A stretch of DNA of 64,000 nucleotides from the NCBI GenBank assembly GCA_025056735.1, contig JANWVR010000104.1:1-64000 (forward strand), written 5' to 3'. The DNA is from Saprospiraceae bacterium. Lineage in GTDB: Bacteria; Bacteroidota; Bacteroidia; Chitinophagales; Saprospiraceae. Numbering within the stretch: the first letter of the stretch is position 1; each line of letters starts with the position of its first letter. The notes below the pieces were generated by a model. The model was given only the letters and a program-made list of their open reading frames with translations, made no database searches and had not been told where the DNA came from. Positions 45,914-53,967 of the stretch are shown one piece after another. A program made the translations under genes and the position numbers.

Positions 45914-47863
45914 ATGAATGACGTCAAGGGCAAAACGGCTGCTGGCTACCTCAAATACGAGCTGAAGACCTTCGAGAAAATACCTGTGCGTATCTGGGAC
46001 GATGCCCGCGAAGCGTCGCGCTATGTGGCACAGAGCATTGCGTTGGCCATCCGTCAGAAACAACAGGACGGGGAGAAAATTGTACTCGGTTTGGCAACGG
46101 GTAGCACACCCATCAAAGTGTATGAAGAGTTGGTGCGACTGCACAAAGAGGAGGGCCTGAGCTTCCACAACGTGGTAACCTTCAACTTAGACGAGTACTA
46201 CCCCATGCCCAAAGAAGCGCGGCAGAGCTATTGGCGTTTCATGCGTGAATACCTGTTCGATCACGTGGACATCCCGCCCGAAAACATCCATATCCCTGAC
46301 GGTACACTACCCATTGAGGACGTAGCCGCCTATTGCGACCGCTACGAGAAGCTGATTGATCTGGCTGGCGGGATAGACATTCAAATTCTGGGTATCGGTC
46401 GTACAGGCCATATAGGCTTTAACGAGCCCGGCTCCTGGGAAACTTCCACCACTCGCATGGTGCGACTCGACCACCTGACGCGCCAGGACGCCATTAAAGA
46501 CTTTGGCAGCGAAGACGCTGTGCCTTATCGGGCCATTACAATGGGTATCGCCAGTATTTTCAAGGCCCGTACCATCTATCTGATGGCTTTTGGCCAGCAT
46601 AAAGCCAGCATCATTCGCGAGGCAATAGAAGGCGAGGTTACGCACTCCGTGCCAGCGTCCTTTTTGCAAAAACACCCCAACACCCGCGTCATCTTAGACC
46701 GCAGCGCCGCCGAAGACCTCACGCGCATGAAGGCGCCCTGGTTGGTGGGCATCTGCAACTGGACCGACGACCTCATTTGCAAAGCCGTCGTTTGGCTCTC
46801 GCAAAAGACAGGTAAGCCCATCCTGAAACTTACCGACGAAGATTACAACGAACACGGCCTGAGCGAGCTGCTCATCGAGGAGGCGAACTACTATGAGCTC
46901 AACATCCGCATCTTCAACCGCCTGCAACGCACCATCACGGGCTGGCCAGGCGGAAAGCCCAACGCCGACGACACCAACCGCCCCGAACGCGCCTTACCAG
47001 CGCGCAAGCGCGTCGTCCTCTTCAGCCCGCACCCCGACGACGACGTCATCTCTATGGGCGGCACCTTCCAGCGCTTGGTAGATCAGGGACACGACGTGCA
47101 CGTGGCCTACCAGACTTCAGGAAACATCGCCGTACATGACCACGATGCCTTACGCTATGCCGAGCTTATGCTCGAATTTGGACAAACTCAGCAGGTGCTC
47201 CATGAGGAAAGCCGCGCCCTATACGAGAAGGTCATTCACTTTTTGCGCAATAAGCGAGCAGACCAATTGGACATTCCTGAGGTGCGCGCCATTAAGGGCC
47301 TCATCCGGCGCGGAGAGGCTCGTGCCGGCGCCCGGTTTGTCGGCCTGAACGACGACCACATCCATTTCTTAGACATGCCTTTTTACGAAACCGGCGCCAC
47401 ACGCAAAATGCCGCTGAGCGAAGCCGATATCCGCATCATTACAGACCTGCTCGAGCGCATCCAGCCGCATCAGGTCTATGCTGCAGGCGACTTAGCCGAC
47501 CCGCACGGCACACACCGTGTTTGCCTGGATGCCATCTTTGAGGCCTTCCGCCGCCTGCGAGAGCGCCCCTGGATGAAAGACTGCTGGCTGTGGCTCTACC
47601 GGGGGGCCTGGCATGAATGGGCCGTGCACGAAATCGAAATGGCCGTGCCCATGAGCCCCGTGCAACTACGCCGAAAGCGCCAGGCCATCTTCATGCACCA
47701 AAGCCAGAAAGACCGACCGCCCTTCCCTGGCGACGACAGCCGCGAATTCTGGCAGCGCGCCGAAGACCGAAACCGCGCCACTGCCCACACCTACCGCCAA
47801 CTGGGCTTAGCTGAGTACGAAGCTATGGAAGCCTTCGTGCGCTGGAAAGGCCTAGACGCCTGA
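45914..47863 (+). CDS. nagB: Glucosamine-6-phosphate deaminase fused to a PIG-L-type deacetylase domain
   Basis: A 649-residue two-domain protein. Residues ~20-290 are NagB-like: LGLATGSTPIKVYEELVRLH, FNLDEYYPM and GIGRTGHIGFNEPGS (160-174), with His166 and Glu171 kept. The Asp found in E. coli NagB (GxxxDGH) is Thr164 here. Residues ~365-590 are PIG-L-like, with the zinc motif SPHPDDDVIS (PHPDDD at 372-377), matching GlcNAc-PI/N-acetylglucosamine-type deacetylases. The fusion is known in Bacteroidota, where these long NagB proteins convert amino-sugar phosphates for catabolism or recycling; whether the Thr is normal in that subgroup I recall only uncertainly. No N-acetylglucosamine operon surrounds the gene. 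Confidence 0.9.
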   Translation: MNDVKGKTAAGYLKYELKTFEKIPVRIWDDAREASRYVAQSIALAIRQKQQDGEKIVLGLATGSTPIKVYEELVRLHKEEGLSFHNVVTFNLDEYYPMPKEARQSYWRFMREYLFDHVDIPPENIHIPDGTLPIEDVAAYCDRYEKLIDLAGGIDIQILGIGRTGHIGFNEPGSWETSTTRMVRLDHLTRQDAIKDFGSEDAVPYRAITMGIASIFKARTIYLMAFGQHKASIIREAIEGEVTHSVPASFLQKHPNTRVILDRSAAEDLTRMKAPWLVGICNWTDDLICKAVVWLSQKTGKPILKLTDEDYNEHGLSELLIEEANYYELNIRIFNRLQRTITGWPGGKPNADDTNRPERALPARKRVVLFSPHPDDDVISMGGTFQRLVDQGHDVHVAYQTSGNIAVHDHDALRYAELMLEFGQTQQVLHEESRALYEKVIHFLRNKRADQLDIPEVRAIKGLIRRGEARAGARFVGLNDDHIHFLDMPFYETGATRKMPLSEADIRIITDLLERIQPHQVYAAGDLADPHGTHRVCLDAIFEAFRRLRERPWMKDCWLWLYRGAWHEWAVHEIEMAVPMSPVQLRRKRQAIFMHQSQKDRPPFPGDDSREFWQRAEDRNRATAHTYRQLGLAEYEAMEAFVRWKGLDA

Positions 47864-47874
47864 AAATCAGCCGC

Positions 47875-48852
47875 CTACACCTGGCCTACAGCCTCTAAAA
47901 CCAGCCAGAGCACGTAGGCAAGGTACAGCCCAAACAGTAGCCATCCTTTAGGACGATACATAATTTGCTTCTTAAGCACCAAGCCACCGGCAAACATCAG
48001 TATCGTAGCCAGCATGCACACGATAAAGTCTACCAGCGTGATTTTGCCAATGGCCAACGGCCTGACGGTGGCGCTCACACCCAGGATGAAAAAGGTGTTG
48101 AAAATGTTGGAGCCAACCACGTTGCCCATGGCCATATCCGCTCGCCCCCGCAATGCTGCGGCCACCGACGTGGCTAACTCGGGCAACGAAGTGCCTACGG
48201 CCACAATCGTCAGACCAATGACGGCCTCGCTAACCCCTAATGCTCGAGCAACGCCGATGGCGCCATCAACCGTTAGACGGCCCCCATAGGCCAGCGCAAC
48301 CAGCCCACCCACTACCCAAATAAGGGATAACCACAACGGCCGATGCGCTAAATCCTCCGTAATAAACAACCTTTCCTGACGAGCAATATTATAAGTGTAA
48401 TACAAATAAATCGCGAAAAAACACAGTAAAACCAGGCCGTCGGAGCGGGAAATCACTGCCTGTGAATTCAGCGAGCGGTCTAAGTGGTGGTCGCCCGCCA
48501 TCAACATGACGACAATAATCCCGACAAAACTAAATGGAATATCCTTCCAGATGGTGTTGTGTCGAATGCGCAACGGCTGAATGATGGCTGTCAGGCCCAA
48601 AATAAGGCCAATGTTGGCCGTATTGCTCCCGATAACATTGCCGATCGCCACCTCACCCGAGCCATTCAGGGCAGCGATCACCGATACCACCAATTCGGGC
48701 GCCGAGGTGCCAAAGGCGACCACAGTCATGCCAATAATTAGATCAGAAACCCCTAAGCGTTTGGCTAAGCTGGAAGCGCCTTCTACTAAGTAATGGGCAC
48801 CACCGCTGACTAAGGCAATGCCCAAAGCCACAAATAAAATAGAAATAAGCAT
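47875..48852 (-). CDS. Calcium/sodium antiporter (CaCA family)
   Basis: A 325-residue membrane protein with ten or so hydrophobic helices arranged as two inverted repeats. The alpha-1 repeat is GTSAPELVVSVIAALNGSGE followed by AIGNVIGSNTANIGLILGLT; the alpha-2 repeat is GTSLPELATSVAAALRGRAD followed by AMGNVVGSNIFNTFFILGVS. The conserved Glu in each GTSxPE motif is the ion-binding residue. The length and features match YrbG-like exchangers that use a Na+ gradient to move Ca2+ out of the cell. It is convergent with nagB (11 nt between stop codons) and divergent from the NicO-like gene. Confidence 0.93.
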   Translation of the reverse strand: MLISILFVALGIALVSGGAHYLVEGASSLAKRLGVSDLIIGMTVVAFGTSAPELVVSVIAALNGSGEVAIGNVIGSNTANIGLILGLTAIIQPLRIRHNTIWKDIPFSFVGIIVVMLMAGDHHLDRSLNSQAVISRSDGLVLLCFFAIYLYYTYNIARQERLFITEDLAHRPLWLSLIWVVGGLVALAYGGRLTVDGAIGVARALGVSEAVIGLTIVAVGTSLPELATSVAAALRGRADMAMGNVVGSNIFNTFFILGVSATVRPLAIGKITLVDFIVCMLATILMFAGGLVLKKQIMYRPKGWLLFGLYLAYVLWLVLEAVGQV

Positions 48853-48985
48853 GTTTTTACAAAAGTAGGCGAGTGCTCGAGGCCGTAAAGATAGCGGCAG
48901 CAGAATTGCTTACGCATATACACTTTTTTCAGCAGAACACCGCACCTTTGGCGGCTTAAACAACCACGCCCGACGCCGCTATGCT

Positions 48986-49588
48986 ATGGATGCGCTCCTC
49001 TTTGGCGTTTTAGCCCTGAGCCTTTTGCATGCCCTGATACCCAGCCACTGGCTGCCGGTAGTCGCTATCGGACGCCAGAACAGCTGGACAGCGCCGCAGA
49101 CGCTATGGGTTACCTTCCTGACGGGGTTGTTTCACGTGCTGAGCACCGTGCTCATCGGCCTCTTGCTGGCTTTCGTAGGCGGCTGGGTCTCGCATCGAGT
49201 GGAAGCCTTTACGCGCTGGATAGCGCCGGCGCTCCTGATCGCCTTAGGCGCATTCTACCTGTACCAGCACTACCGCCACAATCACTTCCACCTGCACGCC
49301 CAGCAAACGCGCTGGGGCGTTGTAGGCACGCTGGCAGCTGCCATGTTCTTTTCGCCGTGCTTGGAAATCGAAGGCTATTTCCTGACCGCCGGCCAATACG
49401 GCTGGGCATTCGTCGGCCTGCTCGCCCTCCTCTACGCCCTCGTTACCATTACCGGCATGCTCATCTGGGTATGGCTGGCCCTTCACGGCCTGAAACGCTT
49501 AGACTGGCACGCCTGGGAACACAACGCCGGCCTCATCACCGGGCTAACCCTCGTTGCCTCTGGTATTGCCCTGTTGTTCTTTGAATAA
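48986..49588 (+). CDS. NicO/RcnA-like six-helix membrane protein
   Basis: A 200-residue polytopic protein with six hydrophobic segments. It starts LLFGVLALSLLHALIPSHWL, whose HALxPSHW sequence resembles the HALxPDH motif of NicO/RcnA nickel-cobalt transporters, and has a His-rich loop (QHYRHNHFHLHAQQTRW, residues ~92-108) as in metal transporters. A further GMLIWVWLALHGLKRL helix is present. Nickel or cobalt export is an inference from these motifs; no metalloregulator is next to it. It stands alone, with a weak CACCTTTG -7 candidate at 48943-48950 and a promoter shared by the divergent CaCA gene. Confidence 0.65.
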   Translation: MDALLFGVLALSLLHALIPSHWLPVVAIGRQNSWTAPQTLWVTFLTGLFHVLSTVLIGLLLAFVGGWVSHRVEAFTRWIAPALLIALGAFYLYQHYRHNHFHLHAQQTRWGVVGTLAAAMFFSPCLEIEGYFLTAGQYGWAFVGLLALLYALVTITGMLIWVWLALHGLKRLDWHAWEHNAGLITGLTLVASGIALLFFE

Positions 49589-49628
49589 AGGATGCTGTGC
49601 ATGGCTTGCATGAAGGCTGTAAACATGT

Positions 49629-49644
49629 CGTCCCTGTCGGGACG
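49629..49644. repeat. Short palindrome, REP-like
   Basis: CGTCCC (49629-49634) / GGGACG (49639-49644), 4-nt loop, within AACATGTCGTCCCTGTCGGG. Small palindromes of this kind recur in some bacterial genomes; only this copy is in the window, so it is weakly supported. Confidence 0.3.
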
Positions 49645-49733
49645 AGGGCAGCGTTCAACTTCAAATGCTGGGAAGTCCCAAGGATTTGATTATCAATGCT
49701 AAAATCATCATTCATTACCCAATTCACCACCAA

Positions 49734-49765
49734 ATTTTTCCTTTTTCCCTTTTCACTTTTCACTT
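49734..49765 (-). repeat. GTGAAAA heptamer tract at the end of the MmcQ gene
   Basis: On the minus strand GTGAAAAGTGAAAAGGGAAA begins inside the last codons; the TGA of the first unit is the MmcQ stop codon. Confidence 0.6.
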
Positions 49766-50101
49766 CCTCCTCTCCCGTCTAAGCGTCTTCACCACCTGCT
49801 CATAGGAATGGTCTATCAGCTGCCGCAGCAAAGCATCGCCGATGCTGCCTTCGAAGTCCACCGTGTTCCAGTGCTTTTTGTTCATATGCCAGCCCGGTTG
49901 CACCTCGTCGTAGCGCTCGCGTAGCTCCAGTGCGTAGGCCGGCTCGCACTTCAGGTTGACGCTCAGGCGCTCGTTTTTGAGGTCGGTGATGGCAAAAATT
50001 TTGCCCTTGACGCGAAAGCAAAGGGTCGTCTCGCCGAAGGGAAAATCCTCTGACGTATCCGGCTTGCTCAGGCAATAAGCGCGCAGTTGTTCGATGTTCA
50101 T
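49760..50101 (-). CDS. MmcQ/YjbR-family protein
   Basis: A 113-residue protein of the MmcQ/YjbR (DUF419) family, with DTSEDFPFGETTLCFRVKGK and KHWNTVDFEGSIGDALLRQL. The fold (similar to CyaY-like or DNA-binding modules) is known but the biochemical role is not established. It is a single gene with a heptamer tract exactly at its end. The ATG at 50101 is the first available start; 25 nt separate it from the end of the next upstream minus-strand gene, so a shared transcript with the two DUF3592 genes is possible. Confidence 0.88.
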   Translation of the reverse strand: MNIEQLRAYCLSKPDTSEDFPFGETTLCFRVKGKIFAITDLKNERLSVNLKCEPAYALELRERYDEVQPGWHMNKKHWNTVDFEGSIGDALLRQLIDHSYEQVVKTLRRERRK

Positions 50102-50126
50102 GGATTGGGATGCGGTTGCAGATGAA

Positions 50127-50603
50127 CTATTGACCCGTCTTTTGAAGCGCCCGACGCATTTTTTCTACGTCCTCTTCTAACGCGCTAATAGCCGGGTTTT
50201 CGGGCAGGTAAACGATGCGCAGCAGGTCGCCGCTTTTCAGGCGCAACGCCTGCTCGCTGCTCACGGCCGGGGTGTGTCGGAGGGTGCGACCATCGGGCGC
50301 TGTGTAGCGATACGTCAGCCAGTAACGCCTACCGCCGCGCGTAGAACGGCGCGCGTGGATTTCTTCTACATATGCCACAGCAGCAACGCCTTCTGTTGCC
50401 AACCGCCGCATCTGGAGGGCGCGCTGTGCCAGGCGCCAGACGTTGTAGCCCACCAGCCCTGCCAGAATAACTCCGAACGCCACAGCTTCCCACTGGCGCG
50501 CTAAAAGCCCAACCACTAGGCTGATCACCACCACAAAGAGGAGCAGCAGGAGCACGATACCTCCTAAGACCACGGCAGCGCTGTTGGACAGGATGTGTTT
50601 CAT
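50127..50603 (-). CDS. DUF3592-family membrane protein, copy 1
   Basis: A 158-residue protein with two hydrophobic segments near the N-terminus (AAVVLGGIVLLLLLFVVVI and AFGVILAGLVGYN) and a C-terminal extracytoplasmic beta domain ending LKSGDLLRIVYLPENPAISA. The DUF3592 signature is visible: GRRYWLTYRYTAPDGRT and IVYLPENP. Start taken at the ATG at 50603, giving the usual topology; an open frame of 96 additional codons upstream has no homology and overlaps the next gene's end. It is a clear paralogue of the gene at 50663-51130, and they form a tandem pair (59-nt gap). Confidence 0.8.
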   Translation of the reverse strand: MKHILSNSAAVVLGGIVLLLLLFVVVISLVVGLLARQWEAVAFGVILAGLVGYNVWRLAQRALQMRRLATEGVAAVAYVEEIHARRSTRGGRRYWLTYRYTAPDGRTLRHTPAVSSEQALRLKSGDLLRIVYLPENPAISALEEDVEKMRRALQKTGQ

Positions 50604-50662
50604 TCCATGGAAACCTGTTTGGGTGAACGGGTGCGAATTCAGGATGCTGACGAGCAAAAGGT

Positions 50663-51130
50663 TTAGCGGGTTTCGCCCTGAAATTCGTAGCGCCAGGGGG
50701 CAATTTCTTCCTCTAAGACGCTGACGCCTGGGCTTTGCGGCAGATAGACGATGCTCACTGTGTCGCCGATGTTCAGGCTTGCCCACCGGTTGCTGTTTAC
50801 CTCTGCCCGGAGGCAAAACGAACGACCGTTGGGCGCAGCATACCGGCAAACTAAATAGTAAACCTGGTAATCGGACAGGTAAGCCGTCCACTTTCGCTCA
50901 ACGTGCGCTACGCCGCCAACGCCCTTCGCGGCCAGCTGTTGAGTGCGGTGGTTTCGCCGGTGCGTGTCCGCGACGCCGTATGCTAACAAGCCCACGGTAA
51001 CGGCCCCTATGGCCAGATTGAACCACAAGCGGCTGCGCTGGTAGAGAAAATTCAGCACAAGAGCGCCCGCTCCAGCCAGCAGTGCGAGAGCGCCGTAAAT
51101 CCACCAGGAAATATCGCCGACAACAGGCAT
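50663..51130 (-). CDS. DUF3592-family membrane protein, copy 2
   Basis: A 155-residue protein that matches copy 1 in layout: two N-terminal membrane segments (WWIYGALALLAGAGALVLNF and WFNLAIGAVTVGLLAYGVA) and a C-terminal beta domain with VYYLVCRYAAPNGRSFCLRA and DTVSIVYLPQSPGVSVLEEE. Both copies end in the IVYLPxxPxxSxLEE pattern. The start at 51130 (ATG) excludes a much longer frame that runs antisense over the 51278 gene and has no family resemblance. Duplication is old: outside the motif the paralogues differ widely. Function unknown. Confidence 0.8.
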   Translation of the reverse strand: MPVVGDISWWIYGALALLAGAGALVLNFLYQRSRLWFNLAIGAVTVGLLAYGVADTHRRNHRTQQLAAKGVGGVAHVERKWTAYLSDYQVYYLVCRYAAPNGRSFCLRAEVNSNRWASLNIGDTVSIVYLPQSPGVSVLEEEIAPWRYEFQGETR

Positions 51131-51277
51131 GAAGTACGCGCGTTTAAGTGGCCCAAACACCCCGCCCCCTGAAACCTCGCGTCCAAGTTCCGTCAAAAGC
51201 CCCGAATTTTGGGCAAAATTTAGCCTTCGCCAAACGTTGCAAAAGCATCCACTGCAACCCAACCGCCTTGTTTTCAC

Positions 51278-51763
51278 ATGTTTATCCAGAAAAAAAGCCT
51301 CGTCGCCCGCATAGGAATCGCCCTGTTGTGCAGCTTGAGTACCCTGCGCCTCTCCGCCCAAATGGAGCGGACAGTGTACCAAATCTTCGCCGTGGACTCT
51401 ATCGAAACCGTCGTTATTGACATGGTGAACTTCATCTACCCGGAGGTGCACCTTTGGGCCGGCACCAGCATCCTCACTGAAGTACACGTGCAAATTTGGG
51501 ACGCCTCGCCCGAGCGCGTGGATACGCTTATCAGCAAAGGGCGCTACGCCTTCGAGTCGGAACGCCAGGGCAATACCCTGCGTATCTATTCCAAAACGCG
51601 ACGCCGCGAACCCATCTACATGTTCCGCGAAAGGCAGAAAAAACAGTGTCTGGAGCAGACCGTCATCAAGGTCTTTGTACCCGATTTTTATGAAATAAAC
51701 CCCGCCGAATGGCGGCCCGACCAGGTGGACAAGCCTAAAACCCTGCGGCGAAAAACGCCGTGA
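51278..51763 (+). CDS. Hypothetical exported protein
   Basis: A 161-residue protein with a signal peptide (SLVARIGIALLCSLSTLRLSAQ spans residues 7-28, cleavage near SAQ). After it comes a beta-type sequence with VDSIETVVIDMVNFIYPEVH, and a C-terminal basic region. I do not recognise it as a characterised family; the pattern of paired beta strands vaguely recalls DUF4097-type adhesin domains, which is not enough to assign. It is divergent from the DUF3592 pair (147 nt) and lies 76 nt upstream of the FAD protein gene in the same direction, so it may be co-transcribed. Confidence 0.65.
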   Translation: MFIQKKSLVARIGIALLCSLSTLRLSAQMERTVYQIFAVDSIETVVIDMVNFIYPEVHLWAGTSILTEVHVQIWDASPERVDTLISKGRYAFESERQGNTLRIYSKTRRREPIYMFRERQKKQCLEQTVIKVFVPDFYEINPAEWRPDQVDKPKTLRRKTP

Positions 51764-51839
51764 GAGACGAAGAAGCCCGCCACTGGCAGCGTTTTTTGCC
51801 AGCCAATTTTTTTTCCGATAAAAACGGAACACACGTACC

Positions 51840-53429
51840 ATGGCTACCCTTACCGAGATTGCCCTCCTGCCCCAGGAGCGCTACGACCCTGAGCGGTTGC
51901 GGCAAAAAGCCGCCGAGGCGCTGGGCATTTCGCCTGCCCAAATCGGGCATTTAGAAGTGCTCAAGGCGTCGTTGGATGCGCGCGGACGCGAGCCCGTGTA
52001 TCGCCTGCGCATAGCGGTGTACGCGCCCGATGAGGTGTTTGTGCCGGAGCCGGCTGTGCTCAGCGGCTTTCGCCCGGTGAGCGAGCACGCTCCGCGCGTA
52101 CTGATTGTAGGCGCCGGGCCAGCAGGCTATTTTGCCGCGTTGGAATTGCTCGAGCGCGGTCTTCGGCCCATCGTGCTCGACCGCGGCAAGGATGCGCGCG
52201 CGCGGCGGCGCGACCTGAGGGCCATCCAGCAGTTGGGCGTTGTCAACCCGCATTCCAACTATTGCTTTGGCGAGGGCGGCGCGGGCACGTACTCCGACGG
52301 CAAGCTCTACACCCGCTCGGTGAAGCGCGGCGATTGGCGTAAGGTGCTGCGCCTGCTGGTCGAGCACGGCGCCAAGAGCGACATCTTAGTGGAGGCGCAC
52401 CCACACATTGGCTCCAATAAGCTGCCGGGCGTGGTGCAAAACCTGCGCGCCACCATCGAGCAGTACGGCGGCGAGGTGCATTTTGGCCAATGGATGACCG
52501 ACCTGCTGCTGCGCGACGGACGCGCGGTAGGCGTTGTTACACAAGAAATTACGGACGTCGGCCCCGGCCCTGTGCGCGAATGGCTGGCCGACGCCGTCGT
52601 GCTGGCCACTGGCCACTCGGCGCGCGACGTGTATCGGCTGCTGCACGCGCGCGGGCTGCGCCTGGAAGCCAAGCCCTTTGCCCTCGGCGTGCGCGTGGAG
52701 CACCGGCAGGCATTAGTGGACGCCGTGCAGTACCACCGCCCCGAACGCGGCGAGCACCTGCCAGCAGCCAGTTACAGCCTGACGTGCCAGGTGCGCGAGC
52801 GCGGCGTGTTTTCCTTCTGCATGTGCCCAGGCGGCCTCATCGTGCCCGCAGCCACGGCGCCCGGCGAAATCGTTACCAACGGCATGAGCATGAGCCGCCG
52901 CGACTCGCCCTTCGCCAATTCGGGCGTGGTAACCGCCATCGAGGCAGCCGACCTGAAGCCCTGGCAACGCCACGGCGTCTTCGCCCACATGGCCTTTCAG
53001 GCAGAAGTGGAGCAACGCATGTTCAACGCCGGCGACGGTAGCCAGCGCGCCCCCGCCCTGCGCCTCACCGACTTTGTAGCCGGGCGGCTGTCCGCCGACC
53101 TGCCCGCGTCGTCCTACATCCCCGGGCTGTTTGTGGCCCCACTCTACGAACTGCTGCCGCCCTTCGTCTATCAGCGCCTGCGCGAGGGGCTGAAACAGTT
53201 TGGCCGCCTCTTCCGAGGCTATCTAACCGCCGAAGCCGTCGTGGTGGCGACCGAAAGCCGCACCAGCGCGCCCATCCGCATCCCGCGCGACGCGCACACG
53301 CTCATGCACCCCGATGCAGCCTTCCTCTATCCCTGCGGCGAAGGCGCAGGCTATGCCGGCGGCATCCTCTCCGCCGCCATGGACGGGCAGCGGGTGGCCC
53401 AGGCCATCGCCGCCGCGCTCAAGGGCTAA
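51840..53429 (+). CDS. FAD-dependent oxidoreductase (YtfP/FixC-like uncharacterised group)
   Basis: A 529-residue flavoprotein. An N-terminal ~70-residue region precedes the FAD-binding motif IVGAGPAGYFAALELLERG. Further motifs are GVVNPHSNYCFGEGGAGTYS and DGKLYTRSVKRGDW. A glycine-rich C-terminal FAD contact (YPCGEGAGYAGGILSAAMDG) also points to the FAD-dependent protein family that includes the uncharacterised Bacteroidota and Firmicutes NAD(P)/FAD-dependent oxidoreductases. Substrate is unknown. The N-terminal extension may be a small substrate-binding lid. It is a single gene convergent with the NUDIX gene (stops overlap by 4 bases). Confidence 0.85.
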   Translation: MATLTEIALLPQERYDPERLRQKAAEALGISPAQIGHLEVLKASLDARGREPVYRLRIAVYAPDEVFVPEPAVLSGFRPVSEHAPRVLIVGAGPAGYFAALELLERGLRPIVLDRGKDARARRRDLRAIQQLGVVNPHSNYCFGEGGAGTYSDGKLYTRSVKRGDWRKVLRLLVEHGAKSDILVEAHPHIGSNKLPGVVQNLRATIEQYGGEVHFGQWMTDLLLRDGRAVGVVTQEITDVGPGPVREWLADAVVLATGHSARDVYRLLHARGLRLEAKPFALGVRVEHRQALVDAVQYHRPERGEHLPAASYSLTCQVRERGVFSFCMCPGGLIVPAATAPGEIVTNGMSMSRRDSPFANSGVVTAIEAADLKPWQRHGVFAHMAFQAEVEQRMFNAGDGSQRAPALRLTDFVAGRLSADLPASSYIPGLFVAPLYELLPPFVYQRLREGLKQFGRLFRGYLTAEAVVVATESRTSAPIRIPRDAHTLMHPDAAFLYPCGEGAGYAGGILSAAMDGQRVAQAIAAALKG

Positions 53430-53851
53430 AGACGCCCCGCAAGCAAACGCGCGCGCAACGCCTCAGGATACAACACCACCTCCTGGCGCAACAGCCTCGG
53501 AATCGGCATCCACACCCCGCTGCGCAGGTTGCCGTTGTCGGTAATGGGCACCCTTTCGCTGGCAAACAACTGCGCACTCACCGGCCTGGCCCGAAAGAGA
53601 AACACAATCTCGTGATGCTGCCGCTCGCCGTAACGGAACAGGTTTTCAAAAACCTCCAGCAGCTGCACGTCTTCCAGCTCCGTGTCGAGTTCTTCGCGCA
53701 TTTCGCGGCGCACAGCCTCCTCGGCGCGCTCGCCGTGCTCAATGCCGCCGCCAGGCGGGCGGTAGTAGGTGTACTGCTCGAACTCATGCCAGAATTCTTG
53801 CAGCAAGAGGCAGTCGTTGTGTTGGAGCAGACAAAGGGCAATAGCGCGCAT
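53426..53851 (-). CDS. NUDIX hydrolase
   Basis: A 141-residue NUDIX protein. The NUDIX box is G-G-x5-E-x7-R-E-x2-E-E, here PPGGGIEHGERAEEAVRREM followed by REELDTEL, placed near residues 31-58. The N-terminus is RAIALCLLQHNDCLLLQEFW. The family hydrolyses nucleoside diphosphates linked to other moieties. I set the start at ATG 53851, because the frame upstream continues through a GAAAAGT-type heptamer tract as a low-complexity run of Phe/His/Ser/Pro, which is not protein-like. It is convergent with the FAD protein. Confidence 0.88.
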   Translation of the reverse strand: MRAIALCLLQHNDCLLLQEFWHEFEQYTYYRPPGGGIEHGERAEEAVRREMREELDTELEDVQLLEVFENLFRYGERQHHEIVFLFRARPVSAQLFASERVPITDNGNLRSGVWMPIPRLLRQEVVLYPEALRARLLAGRL

Positions 53852-53852
53852 T

Positions 53853-53937
53853 AAAAGTGGAAAGTGGAAAGTGAAAAGTGAAAAGTGGGGAATGGAAAGT
53901 GAAAAATGAAAAATAGGGGATGGAAAGTGAAAAATAG
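53853..53937 (-). repeat. GTGAAAA/GTGGAAA heptamer tract upstream of the NUDIX gene
   Basis: About twelve degenerate heptamers on the plus strand (AAAGTGGAAAGTGAAAAGTG), directly adjacent to the NUDIX ATG. Same unit as at 61175-61206. Confidence 0.65.
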
Positions 53938-53967
53938 TTTTTGTCTTCGTATTTCTTGAATTTGGCG

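Noticed and set aside
50663-51841. A 392-residue protein on the minus strand upstream of DUF3592 copy 2
   Set aside because: The extra frame is antisense to the exported protein gene at 51278 and shows no family pattern; the ATG at 51130 gives the normal size.
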